Below are positions 8,522-16,990 of a DNA stretch of 64,000 nucleotides, piece after piece. The DNA is taken from contig NZ_CP137134.1 of NCBI RefSeq assembly GCF_033095785.1, positions 2,294,001 through 2,358,000 on the forward strand, read 5' to 3'. Numbering within the stretch: position 1 is the stretch's first letter; the number at the start of each line of letters is the position of its first letter. Below the pieces are notes generated by a model. The model was not told the DNA's origin. It did no database searches and worked only from the letters and a program-made list of their open reading frames with translations. The stretch is from Nitrosospira sp. Is2. GTDB taxonomy: Bacteria > Pseudomonadota > Gammaproteobacteria > Burkholderiales > Nitrosomonadaceae. A program made the translations under genes and the position numbers.

Positions 8522-9166
8522 ATGATGCAACAGCTTCATTGGACGCAGCAATCTCTCGATACATCTGGCCTCGGCCTGATCCCTATGGTGATCGAAACCA
8601 GCGGGAGGGGGGAGCGCGCATATGACATTTATTCCCGTCTGTTGAAAGAGAGGGTCATATTTCTTGTCGGCCCGGTCACAGAGGCATCTGCCAACCTGAT
8701 TGTGGCTCAACTCTTGTTTCTGGAATCGGAAAACGCGGACAAGGATATCCACTTTTACATTAATTCTCCGGGTGGTCTGGTTTCGGCTGGCATGGCGATT
8801 TACGATACTATGCAGTATATAAAACCGGATGTCAGCACGCTCTGTATCGGGCAGGCTGCAAGTATGGGGTCGCTGCTGCTTACTGCGGGCACAAAGGGTA
8901 AACGCTATTGCCTTACTAACTCGCGAGTGATGATCCATCAGCCATTGGGTGGCTTCCAGGGGCAGGCCTCGGATATCGAAATACATGCTAAAGAGATCCT
9001 GTTTCTAAAGCGACGCTTGAATGAGTTACTGGCGAAACACAGTGGCCAAAGCATAGAAACCATTGAGAGAGATACGGATCGGGATAATTTTCTCAGTGCT
9101 GAGCAATCGGTGACATACGGCCTGGTCGATGCTGTGCTAACCTCCAGAAGTGAGGGTCCGGGTTAA
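8522..9166 (+). CDS. clpP: ATP-dependent Clp protease proteolytic subunit
   Basis: 214 residues; the start is ATG at 8522 or the adjacent ATG at 8525. ClpP forms a barrel of two heptamers that degrades proteins fed by ClpX or ClpA. The catalytic serine is in QAASMGS (Ser114) and the histidine in RVMIHQPLGG (His139). The N-terminal segment with GRGERAYDIYSRLLKER is characteristic. It begins one base after the tig stop and is followed 255 bases later by clpX; short open frames in that gap look spurious. Confidence 0.97.
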   Translation: MMQQLHWTQQSLDTSGLGLIPMVIETSGRGERAYDIYSRLLKERVIFLVGPVTEASANLIVAQLLFLESENADKDIHFYINSPGGLVSAGMAIYDTMQYIKPDVSTLCIGQAASMGSLLLTAGTKGKRYCLTNSRVMIHQPLGGFQGQASDIEIHAKEILFLKRRLNELLAKHSGQSIETIERDTDRDNFLSAEQSVTYGLVDAVLTSRSEGPG

Positions 9167-9421
9167 AATCTAATATGGGGGGATTTATGAAGGAACCTCC
9201 GGAGCGGTTAGACGGGATGTCATGTTGTTAGATTGCGACAAAGAAAGATGCGTGCCGCGTCGTAACGCCTGGCGTCGCCGCGAAAGTGGAGCCGCATATT
9301 GCCGCTTTCACGCTGCATATAATGAGCAGGAAACTGATGCCAGGCAGGCGCTCGACAGAGCACCGGTTCAGAGGTTCCTTAGCTACGAGCGCGCTCGCTC
9401 GGATAATGCGGGATAAAGACT

Positions 9422-10699
9422 ATGTCGGAGAAAACTGGCGGGGAAAAACTGCTTTATTGTTCGTTCTGTGGCAAAAGCCAGCACGAAGTGAAGAAGCTTA
9501 TTGCCGGTCCATCGGTATTTATTTGCGACGAGTGTATTGAGCTTTGCAACGATATTATCCGTGAGGAAATACAGGGAGCCGAGGCCGCCAAACTTACCAA
9601 GTCGGACCTGCCGGTTCCGCACGAGATTCGCCAGATTCTCGACCAGTACGTAATTGGCCAGGAGCAGGCGAAAAAAATACTGTCTGTGGCGGTATACAAT
9701 CACTACAAGCGCCTGAGAAATCTCTCAAAGTCGGGCGATTCAGACGACATCGAGCTATCGAAGAGCAACATTTTGCTGATTGGGCCCACGGGTTCTGGCA
9801 AGACACTGCTTGCGCAGACATTGGCCCGACTGCTTGATGTGCCTTTTGTCATGGCTGACGCGACCACCCTTACGGAAGCGGGCTATGTCGGCGAAGACGT
9901 TGAAAATATTATTCAGAAGCTGCTTCAAAAATGTAATTATGACGCCGAAAAGGCTCAGCAAGGAATTGTCTATATAGACGAAATTGATAAAATTTCGCGT
10001 AAATCGGACAATCCTTCCATCACCCGCGACGTTTCCGGAGAGGGGGTTCAGCAGGCTCTGCTCAAGTTGATCGAGGGCACAATCGCGTCGGTACCGCCTC
10101 AGGGAGGGAGAAAGCATCCCAATCAGGAGTTCGTGCAGGTCGATACGACCAACATTCTCTTTATTTGCGGCGGTGCTTTTGATGGCCTGGACAAGGTGAT
10201 ACGCGCCCGTTCGGAAAAGGGCGGGATTGGTTTTGGCGCGAATGTGCAAAGCCAGGAGAACCGCAAGGACGTCGGTGCGCTTCTGCGGGGTGTTGAGCCG
10301 GAAGATTTAGTCAAGTATGGCCTGATCCCGGAATTTGTGGGGCGGTTGCCGGTGGTCGCCACCCTTGAAGAGTTGGATGAGTCAGCATTGATTCAAATTC
10401 TGACCGAACCAAAGAACGCGCTTATCAAACAATATCAGAAAATGTTCCATATGGAAGGCGGCGTCGATCTCGAGTTTCGGGAGCAGGCCCTCAAAGCGAT
10501 TGCCAGGAGAGCGCTGGCCCGAAAAACGGGCGCTCGCGGCTTACGCTCGATTCTGGAGAGTACCTTGCTTGATACGATGTTCGATTTGCCGTCATTGGAA
10601 AATGTAGCCAAAGTGGTAATTGATTACGGCTCAGTCAACGGCGATGTCAAACCAATCCTGATTTATTCGGATAAACCGAAGGTGGCCAAGAGCTGTTAA
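9422..10699 (+). CDS. clpX: ATP-dependent Clp protease ATP-binding subunit ClpX
   Basis: 425 residues. This AAA+ unfoldase selects substrates for ClpP. The N-terminal zinc-binding domain has four cysteines (Cys13, Cys16, Cys35, Cys38). Walker A is GPTGSGKT at 121-128, followed by the Walker B VYIDEIDKI, the RKSDNPSITRDVSGEGVQQALL sensor region (pore loops GYVGED and RSEKGGIGFG) and the C-terminal small domain with KTGARGLRSI. The gene lies between clpP and lon in the common proteobacterial order. Confidence 0.98.
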   Translation: MSEKTGGEKLLYCSFCGKSQHEVKKLIAGPSVFICDECIELCNDIIREEIQGAEAAKLTKSDLPVPHEIRQILDQYVIGQEQAKKILSVAVYNHYKRLRNLSKSGDSDDIELSKSNILLIGPTGSGKTLLAQTLARLLDVPFVMADATTLTEAGYVGEDVENIIQKLLQKCNYDAEKAQQGIVYIDEIDKISRKSDNPSITRDVSGEGVQQALLKLIEGTIASVPPQGGRKHPNQEFVQVDTTNILFICGGAFDGLDKVIRARSEKGGIGFGANVQSQENRKDVGALLRGVEPEDLVKYGLIPEFVGRLPVVATLEELDESALIQILTEPKNALIKQYQKMFHMEGGVDLEFREQALKAIARRALARKTGARGLRSILESTLLDTMFDLPSLENVAKVVIDYGSVNGDVKPILIYSDKPKVAKSC

Positions 10700-10813
10700 C
10701 CGGCGTAGCTCACGTTCATTATTTGCCCGGCTTGGTTGGGCCCGTGTCTTGAATTTTACCGCGGCGCCCCCATAACCTCTTAACTCTGTTTGTTCTCATA
10801 GGTGCGAGCCGAT

Positions 10814-13225
10814 ATGTCCTCTTCAATCATTGATCCTAGTCAAATTTCGTTGCCGCTATTGCCATTGCGGGATGTCGTTGTATTTCCGCACATGGTGATC
10901 CCCCTTTTTGTCGGACGGCCAAAGTCGATAAAGGCGCTGGAAGTCGCCATGGAGTCGGGCAAGAGTATACTGCTCGTGGCGCAGAAATTCGCGGCCAAGG
11001 ACGAGCCTGCGCCGGACGATCTCTACAGCGTATGCAGCGTCGCCAATCTGCTCCAGATGCTCAAATTGCCGGACGGTACCGTCAAGGTGCTGGTCGAAGG
11101 CGGGCGTCGTGCCCGCATTATAAAGGTCGTCGATGACGGCAATTATTTCACTGGCCAGGCTTCGCTACTCCCGCCGGATGCGGTGGACAACCATGAGGTT
11201 GAAGCAATGCGTCGAGCATTGCTCGCGCAATTCGACCAGTATGTAAAGCTCAACAAAAAAATACCACCCGAGATTCTGACCTCATTAAGCGGCATCGATG
11301 AAGCGGGACGTTTGGCTGACACGATCGCCGCGCATTTGCCGCTGAAACTCGAGCAGAAGCAGGAGGTGCTGGAAATTTTTGATGTGCCGAAACGGCTCGA
11401 GCATCTGTTGGGGTTGCTTGAGACCGAACTTGATATTCTTCAAGTCGAAAAACGCATCCGGGGCAGGGTGAAGCGCCAGATGGAGAAAAGTCAGCGCGAC
11501 TACTATCTCAACGAACAGGTAAAGGCCATCCAGAAAGAACTGGGTGAAGGCGAAGATGGCGCTGATCTCGAAGAGGTCGATAAGAAAATCAAGTCCGCTC
11601 AGATGCCGAAGGATGCGCGCGCCAAGGCTGAAGCCGAACTGAAAAAACTGCGCCTGATGTCTCCCATGTCTGCAGAAGCCACCGTCGTGCGCAATTATAT
11701 TGACGCACTGGTGGCGTTGCCATGGAAGAAAAAAAGCAAAATCAGTAAAAATCTTTCTGCCGCAGAAGTCGTGCTGGAACAAGACCATTATGGTCTTGAG
11801 AAAGTCAAGGAGCGCATTGTCGAGTACCTGGCGGTGCAGCAGCGTGTGGATAAGTTGAAAGCGCCCATTCTCTGCCTTGTGGGCCCGCCGGGAGTGGGTA
11901 AGACATCGCTCGGCCAGTCCATTGCCCGAGCCACCAATCGGAAGTTTGTGCGCATGTCCCTGGGAGGCGTTCGGGATGAGGCCGAAATACGCGGTCATCG
12001 GCGGACCTATATCGGATCCATGCCAGGCAAGATCTTGCAGAACATGACCAAGGTGGGTGTCAAGAATCCCTTGTTCCTGCTTGATGAAGTCGACAAGATG
12101 GGCATGGATTTTCGCGGGGATCCTTCCTCGGCGCTCCTGGAAGTGCTGGATCCGGAACAGAACAATTCATTCGTGGATCATTATGTTGAGGTTGAGTATG
12201 ATTTGTCGGATGTCATGTTTGTGGCAACGGCGAACACGCTTAACATACCCCCAGCCCTGCTGGACCGGATGGAGGTGATTAGGCTCTCGGGATATACGGA
12301 GGATGAGAAGCTCAACATCGCCATGCGCTACCTGCTGCCCAAGCAAATGAAAAATCATGGATTGAAGGAGCAGGAACTGGCGGTATCGGAATCGGCATTA
12401 CGAGATATCACCCGCTATTACACGCGTGAGGCCGGGGTTCGTGCCATGGAACGGGAAATCTCCAAAATATGCCGAAAAGTGGTTAAGGCGCTACTTTTGA
12501 AAAGCGGTCAGAAAAAGGTCACGGTCACCGGTCGCAATCTCGATAAGTATCTTGGCGTACGGCGCTACACCTATGGGGTGGCTGAAGAGAAAAATCAGGT
12601 GGGACACGTTACCGGTCTGGCGTGGACGGAAGTGGGAGGGGAGCTGCTGACCATTGAGGCAGTCGTGCTGCCTGGGAAGGGAAAAACGATTACCACAGGA
12701 AAATTGGGCGAGGTGATGCAGGAGTCAATCCAGGCCGCGCTGTCCGTTGTGCGCAGCCGTTCGAGGACACTGGGTATTTCCGAGGATTTTTACCAGAAGA
12801 GCGATATTCATATCCACTTGCCGGAGGGGGCGACCCCGAAGGATGGTCCGAGCGCCGGAATCGGCATTTGTATAGCCATGGTGTCGGCGCTGACAGGCAT
12901 TGCTGCTCGAGCGACGGTGGCGATGACAGGGGAAATCACTTTGCGAGGTGAGGTTTTGCCCATTGGAGGACTCAAGGAAAAACTGTTGGCGGCTCACCGT
13001 GGAGGTATCAAATCCGTACTGATCCCCGAGGACAACGTCAAGGATTTGACCGAAATCCCCGAGAACATTAAAAACCGGCTGGATATCCACCCGGTAAAAT
13101 GGATCGATCAGGTACTCGATTTCGCCCTGGAACGGAAGCCGGAGCCGCTCCCCGCGTCCGCCTCGGCTGTTCCTGCACCTGTTGCGGTTGAGGGGGATGT
13201 GACCAGCACGGTGATTAAGCACTAG
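10814..13225 (+). CDS. lon: ATP-dependent protease Lon (LonA)
   Basis: 803 residues from the ATG at 10814; a GTG at 10802 would add four residues (MRAD). The N-terminal substrate-binding domain begins with LPLLPLRDVVVFPHMVIPLFVGR. The AAA+ domain has Walker A GPPGVGKT around residue 356. The protease domain carries the Ser-Lys dyad, with serine in PKDGPSAGIGI around residue 680 and lysine in the GGLKEKLLAA region. It degrades misfolded and regulatory proteins in the cytoplasm. It lies downstream of clpX by about 110 bases and upstream of the HU gene, as in many proteobacteria. The C-terminus has an Ala/Pro-rich extension. Confidence 0.97.
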   Translation: MSSSIIDPSQISLPLLPLRDVVVFPHMVIPLFVGRPKSIKALEVAMESGKSILLVAQKFAAKDEPAPDDLYSVCSVANLLQMLKLPDGTVKVLVEGGRRARIIKVVDDGNYFTGQASLLPPDAVDNHEVEAMRRALLAQFDQYVKLNKKIPPEILTSLSGIDEAGRLADTIAAHLPLKLEQKQEVLEIFDVPKRLEHLLGLLETELDILQVEKRIRGRVKRQMEKSQRDYYLNEQVKAIQKELGEGEDGADLEEVDKKIKSAQMPKDARAKAEAELKKLRLMSPMSAEATVVRNYIDALVALPWKKKSKISKNLSAAEVVLEQDHYGLEKVKERIVEYLAVQQRVDKLKAPILCLVGPPGVGKTSLGQSIARATNRKFVRMSLGGVRDEAEIRGHRRTYIGSMPGKILQNMTKVGVKNPLFLLDEVDKMGMDFRGDPSSALLEVLDPEQNNSFVDHYVEVEYDLSDVMFVATANTLNIPPALLDRMEVIRLSGYTEDEKLNIAMRYLLPKQMKNHGLKEQELAVSESALRDITRYYTREAGVRAMEREISKICRKVVKALLLKSGQKKVTVTGRNLDKYLGVRRYTYGVAEEKNQVGHVTGLAWTEVGGELLTIEAVVLPGKGKTITTGKLGEVMQESIQAALSVVRSRSRTLGISEDFYQKSDIHIHLPEGATPKDGPSAGIGICIAMVSALTGIAARATVAMTGEITLRGEVLPIGGLKEKLLAAHRGGIKSVLIPEDNVKDLTEIPENIKNRLDIHPVKWIDQVLDFALERKPEPLPASASAVPAPVAVEGDVTSTVIKH

Positions 13226-13251
13226 GAAAAAAATGTGTTCGGGTTCGACGG

Positions 13252-13294
13252 CGGGCTGGGTTAAACTCCAGGTGTCGCCGTTGAGCCCGTTTTT
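13252..13294 (+). terminator. Possible intrinsic terminator after lon
   Basis: CGGGCT (13252-13257) and AGCCCG (13284-13289) pair across a 26-base loop and are followed by five T residues. An alternative pairing ACGGCG/CGCCGT overlaps it, so the fold is uncertain. Confidence 0.4.
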
Positions 13295-13307
13295 ATCCTG
13301 AATAATC

Positions 13308-13336
13308 TTGACCAAGCCCAAGCGGCTTGATATAAA
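13308..13336 (+). promoter_or_regulatory. Sigma-70 promoter of the HU gene
   Basis: TTGACC (13308-13313) and TATAAA (13331-13336) are separated by exactly 17 bases. The HU start codon lies about 50 bases downstream. HU genes downstream of lon commonly have their own strong promoter. Confidence 0.7.
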
Positions 13337-13384
13337 CCGATTGCAGGGTCAAAAGTATTTTAACAATAACGAAAGGGGAACCAC

Positions 13385-13657
13385 GTGAACAAAGCCGAAC
13401 TCATCGATGCCATCGCCAAGTCTTCCGATATTTCCAAAGCCTCTGCGGGACAAGCGTTGGACGGCGCATTATCCGCTATTAAAGCCGCTCTCAAGAAAGG
13501 CGAGAGTGTAACCCTCGTCGGCTTTGGAACCTTCAGGGTGGGCAAGCGTGCGGCTCGTACGGGCCGTAATCCCCGGACGGGCGCAGCGATCAAGATCAAG
13601 GCTGCGAAAGTCCCGAAATTCAGCGCTGGCAAGGCGCTCAAGGATGCAGTAAACTAG
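13385..13657 (+). CDS. hupB: DNA-binding protein HU (beta-type)
   Basis: 90 residues, exact HU length, starting at GTG 13385 behind a GAAAGGGG ribosome binding site. HU dimers bend and compact DNA without sequence preference. The N-terminal MNKAELIDAIAK helix, the GFGTFRVGKRAARTGRNPRTG beta-arm region and the C-terminal KVPKFSAGKALKDAVN are diagnostic. Its position after lon matches HupB. It is followed 14 bases later by tRNA-Val and may be co-transcribed with both tRNAs to the terminator at 13862. Confidence 0.95.
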   Translation: MNKAELIDAIAKSSDISKASAGQALDGALSAIKAALKKGESVTLVGFGTFRVGKRAARTGRNPRTGAAIKIKAAKVPKFSAGKALKDAVN

Positions 13658-13671
13658 AAGTCTTTTGGCCG

Positions 13672-13747
13672 GGGTGCTTAGCTCAGTTGGTAGAGCGTCG
13701 CCCTTACAAGGCGAATGTCGGCGGTTCGACCCCGTCAGCACCCACCA
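13672..13747 (+). tRNA. tRNA-Val (anticodon UAC)
   Basis: 76 bases with encoded CCA. The acceptor stem GGGTGCT/AGCACCC, the D-arm AGCTCAGTTGGTAGAGC, anticodon loop CTTACAA and T-loop GGTTCGACCC are all visible. It lies between the HU gene and tRNA-Asp. Confidence 0.96.
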
Positions 13748-13767
13748 GCGAAAATTATTAGATTGTT

Positions 13768-13844
13768 GGAGTGGTAGTTCAGTTGGTTAGAATACCGGCC
13801 TGTCACGCCGGGGGTCGCGGGTTCGAGTCCCGTCCACTCCGCCA
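13768..13844 (+). tRNA. tRNA-Asp (anticodon GUC)
   Basis: 77 bases with encoded CCA. The acceptor stem GGAGTGG/CCACTCC, anticodon stem CCGGC/GCCGG with loop CTGTCAC and T-loop GGTTCGAGTCC are clear. It sits 20 bases after tRNA-Val, followed by an intrinsic terminator. Confidence 0.96.
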
Positions 13845-13861
13845 GCTTTGTGTTAAACCAG

Positions 13862-13885
13862 GGCGAACGCAAGTTCGCCTTTTTT
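13862..13885 (+). terminator. Intrinsic terminator after the tRNA pair
   Basis: GGCGAAC (13862-13868), a GCAA tetraloop and GTTCGCC (13873-13879) form a perfect stem followed by six T residues. It ends the HU/tRNA transcript and means the real ppiD start must lie downstream of it. Confidence 0.92.
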
Positions 13886-13903
13886 GTTCATTTTTCTCGA
13901 TTA

Positions 13904-15781
13904 ATGTTTGATTTTGTCCATAGAAAAAGACGAATCGTCCAGATCATCATGGGTCTTGCCGTGCTGCCGTTCCTGTTCTGGGGCCTCGAGTCGTATCAGA
14001 GCAATGAGGGCGAAGATTTCATCGCCATGGCCGCAGGAGAGAAAATCCAGCGCCAGGAATTCGACCAGGCGATGCGCAATCAGCAGGAAAGCATGCGAGC
14101 AACGATGGGAGAGAATTTTAACGATACCATGCTGGACAGGCCCGAAGTGCGAACCGCGGTCCTTGAGGGGCTGATTCAGCAACGCTTGTTAAAGCATGAG
14201 GCATCCAGCGCAGGCTTAGCCGTACTCGACCCGCAATTGGTGGAGATGATACAAAACATTTCCGCTTTTCAGGAAGATGGCAAGTTTTCGAAGCAGCGCT
14301 ACGAAGAGTTGCTGCGGGGCCAGGGTATGACTCCGCGAACATTTGAAGCCCGGGTGCGGCAGGAACTCATGCGCCAGCAACTGATTGCGCCTTATGGCGA
14401 AAATGGCTTCGTTTCAGACACAGTAGCGGAAAAATTGCTAAGGCTGAGCGAAGAACAGCGCGAAATCAGCCTTGTTCAAATACTACCGGCCGAGTTCCTG
14501 GGGCGTGTCAAACCCGACGATGCGGCCATCAAGGCTTATTACGACTCCCACCAGGCTGAGTTCCAGCTGCCGGAACAAGTACAAGTTGAATACGTGGTGC
14601 TTTCGCTGGAAAAATTAGCTGAACAATCGCCCGTGAGTACAGAAGAGGCGATGAAATATTTTGACGAGCACAGGAGTGAATTCGGCCAGACGGAAGAACG
14701 ACGCGCCAGCCACATCCTGCTAAGCGCTCCGGCATCCGCCTCCGACGCCGAGCGGCAGTCAGCGCGGGCCAAAGCCGAGCAATTACTCATCCAGGCGAGG
14801 AAAGCCCCGCAAAATTTTGCCGAGCTTGCCAAGCAGAATTCCCAAGACCCGGGCTCGGCAGCCAATGGCGGGGATCTTGGCTATTTTGGACGCAATATGA
14901 TGGTCAAGGCTTTTGAGGACGTTGTTTTCCAGATGAAGCCGGATGACATCAGTAATATCGTCGAGACAGACTTTGGTTTTCACATCATTAAACTCACGGC
15001 GATCAAAGGTGCGAAGGCGGTTGATTTTAACGAGGTAAAAGGTCAGGTTGAGCAGCAAATCAAAAACGAGAAAGCCGGCAAGCTTTTCGGCGAAGTAGCG
15101 GATGGCTTCAGCAATTTAGTTTATGAGCAGAGCGATAGCCTTCAGCCCGCCGTGGAAAAATTTAACTTACCTGTTCAGCGAAGTGACTGGATAGGCAGAG
15201 ACTCGGGCCAGCCACCATACTTGACCAACGCGAGACTGCTGCAGGCGATATTCGCGGAGGATGCACTAAAGAACAAGCGCAACACGGAAGCGGTCGAGGT
15301 CGCGCCCAACACCCTGGTTGCGGCGAGGGTCCTTGACCATAGACCAGCCCGGATGCCCTCTATTGCGGAGTTGAAGGATAAAATTTCTGCGGTGGTAGCG
15401 CAGCAGGAAGCGCGAGCGCTGGCGACTAAGGAGGGCAAGGAAAAGCTTGCGCAGTTACATGCGGGAAAGCGAACCGACATTACCTGGAGCGCAGCTCAGC
15501 GGGTCTCGCGAAAGGATCCGCAGGGTCTCGATAACGATACGCTGCGCGCCGCATTCAAGACTGATACCGCGGCATTGCCATCTTATACGGGGGTGGAGAA
15601 TCCTAAAGGCGGTTTCACTTTGATTCGGGTCAGTCGTGTCGTTCAGCCAGAGGTGCCAGACGTGGCTACACGCAGAGCTTTTGCGAAACAACTGCAGCAG
15701 TTGCTTACCCAGGAGGAACTGACATCCTATTTAGCGGGTGTTAGGACGCGTTATGACGTTTCGGTCAGGAGCGTTAACTAG
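13904..15781 (+). CDS. ppiD: PpiD-type periplasmic folding factor (SurA-N / parvulin domains)
   Basis: 625 residues from ATG 13904. An upstream in-frame start at 13850 would place the N-terminus inside the tRNA terminator, so it is rejected. A single membrane anchor (IIMGLAVLPFLFWGL) follows a basic HRKRR cluster, then a SurA-like N-terminal helical domain, a parvulin prolyl-isomerase domain (ERRASHILLSAPA ... NGGDLGYFGRNMMVKAFEDVVF ... FGFHIIKL) and a second, degenerate C-terminal region. PpiD is an inner-membrane chaperone near the Sec translocon that helps outer-membrane and secreted proteins leave it. It is convergent with fabI, 15 bases apart. Confidence 0.92.
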   Translation: MFDFVHRKRRIVQIIMGLAVLPFLFWGLESYQSNEGEDFIAMAAGEKIQRQEFDQAMRNQQESMRATMGENFNDTMLDRPEVRTAVLEGLIQQRLLKHEASSAGLAVLDPQLVEMIQNISAFQEDGKFSKQRYEELLRGQGMTPRTFEARVRQELMRQQLIAPYGENGFVSDTVAEKLLRLSEEQREISLVQILPAEFLGRVKPDDAAIKAYYDSHQAEFQLPEQVQVEYVVLSLEKLAEQSPVSTEEAMKYFDEHRSEFGQTEERRASHILLSAPASASDAERQSARAKAEQLLIQARKAPQNFAELAKQNSQDPGSAANGGDLGYFGRNMMVKAFEDVVFQMKPDDISNIVETDFGFHIIKLTAIKGAKAVDFNEVKGQVEQQIKNEKAGKLFGEVADGFSNLVYEQSDSLQPAVEKFNLPVQRSDWIGRDSGQPPYLTNARLLQAIFAEDALKNKRNTEAVEVAPNTLVAARVLDHRPARMPSIAELKDKISAVVAQQEARALATKEGKEKLAQLHAGKRTDITWSAAQRVSRKDPQGLDNDTLRAAFKTDTAALPSYTGVENPKGGFTLIRVSRVVQPEVPDVATRRAFAKQLQQLLTQEELTSYLAGVRTRYDVSVRSVN

Positions 15782-15796
15782 AAAGGCATTTATCCA

Positions 15797-16591
15797 CTAA
15801 AGGCAGGAGTCGATGACGTCAAACGCTATCGTGTTGAACCCCGCGTCCACATGGGTAATTTCTCCGGTGATGCCGCTCGCGAGGTCGCTGCACAAAAAGG
15901 CGGCCGTGTTGCCTACCTCCATGATCGAAACATTTCGACGTAACGGGGCGACTTTTTCGGTATAGCTCAACAATTTTCCGAAGTTGCTGATTCCGGCTGC
16001 GGCCAGGGTTTTGATTGGACCAGCGGAAATGGCATTGACCCGTATCCCCTTGGGCCCAAGGCTGGATGCCATGAAGCGCACGTTTGCCTCAAGACTTGCC
16101 TTAGCCAGTCCCATGACGTTGTAACTCGGCATAACGCGAGCCGAGCCCAGGTAGGTAAGCGTGAGAAGGGCACCATTGCGCCCCTGCATCAGCGGCAGGC
16201 CGGCTTTTGCCAAAGCTGCGAAGCTATAGGAGCTTACATCGTGCGCGATGCGAAAAGCTTCCCGATTGACACTTTCCAGATAGTCTCCGCTCAAAGCCTC
16301 CCGTGGCGCAAAAGCGATGGAGTGAACGATGCCGTCAAGGCCATCCCAGTGTTGTCCCAGGCTGTCGAAACACTTCGCAATGTCCTCATCATTTGAAACA
16401 TCGCAAGGAAATAGCAAATCGCTATCAAACTCGGTGATGAGTTTAGCAACGCGTTCGCGGATTCCCTCTCCCTGATAAGTGAAGGCCAATTTCGCGCCTT
16501 CGCGATGCATCGCCTTCGCAATTCCATAAGCAATGGAGCGATTACTGAGCAATCCGGCGATGAGGATCCGCTTATCGGCGAGCAGTGTCAT
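15797..16591 (-). CDS. fabI: Enoyl-[acyl-carrier-protein] reductase (NADH)
   Basis: 264 residues from ATG 16591, which has an AAGGA ribosome binding site; the in-frame ATG at 16606 overlaps that site. FabI catalyses the last step of each fatty-acid elongation cycle, reducing trans-2-enoyl-ACP. The N-terminal GLLSNRSIAYGIAKA nucleotide-binding segment, which replaces the usual TGxxxGxG, is diagnostic. The YxxxMGxAK catalytic motif appears as YNVMGLAKASLEANVR. The C-terminal FLCSDLASGITGEITHVDAGF is typical of SDRs. Cytoplasmic, single gene. Confidence 0.96.
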   Translation of the reverse strand: MTLLADKRILIAGLLSNRSIAYGIAKAMHREGAKLAFTYQGEGIRERVAKLITEFDSDLLFPCDVSNDEDIAKCFDSLGQHWDGLDGIVHSIAFAPREALSGDYLESVNREAFRIAHDVSSYSFAALAKAGLPLMQGRNGALLTLTYLGSARVMPSYNVMGLAKASLEANVRFMASSLGPKGIRVNAISAGPIKTLAAAGISNFGKLLSYTEKVAPLRRNVSIMEVGNTAAFLCSDLASGITGEITHVDAGFNTIAFDVIDSCL

Positions 16592-16626
16592 GTTATATCC
16601 TTGCAATGTATTGAACGATCGGGGGG

Positions 16627-16632
16627 ATTATA
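16627..16632 (-). promoter_or_regulatory. Likely -10 box of fabI
   Basis: On the minus strand this reads TATAAT, 35 bases before the fabI ATG. No good -35 box at 17 bases is seen, so it is tentative. Confidence 0.4.
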
Positions 16633-16990
16633 GCGTCAAGTTATTGGCGCTTGTGGAATCATCGAATTTTAGCTGGCCGGTGCTCAGTCTCCATGTCGGT
16701 TATACGCTACACTTGCATCAATGAAGGCAGCTTTAGCGGATCCCCCTAGTAAATCCACGGTTGCGCAATGCGCAGGCGCGGCGGCAGCGTGGCGAAACGG
16801 AACGTGTCGAAGCCGATGCGCGCGCGGGCGGAGCGGGTCAGTTTCGCGTAACCTGATTTCCAGATATTTGACTAAAAAGATCCTCGCATGGGCATCCCAA
16901 TGTCCAGCGTCCGGTGGCGACTCCGGTACTACAGAGCGTTACCGCCGAGCGGAACAATTTCGAAGCCTGCCGAGTTGCAGACTTTTCCCG
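16633..16990. other. Region between fabI and the ABC transporter genes, no gene seen
   Basis: An open frame continues upstream of 16991 to 16721, but its composition (many Arg, Ser and Cys residues) does not look like a real protein N-terminus, and the lipoprotein signal begins only after 17040. No clear regulatory element was identified. Confidence 0.5.

Noticed and set aside
9222..9416. A 64-residue open frame between clpP and clpX
   Set aside because: Arg-rich composition, no ribosome binding site, no known gene at this position in related operons.
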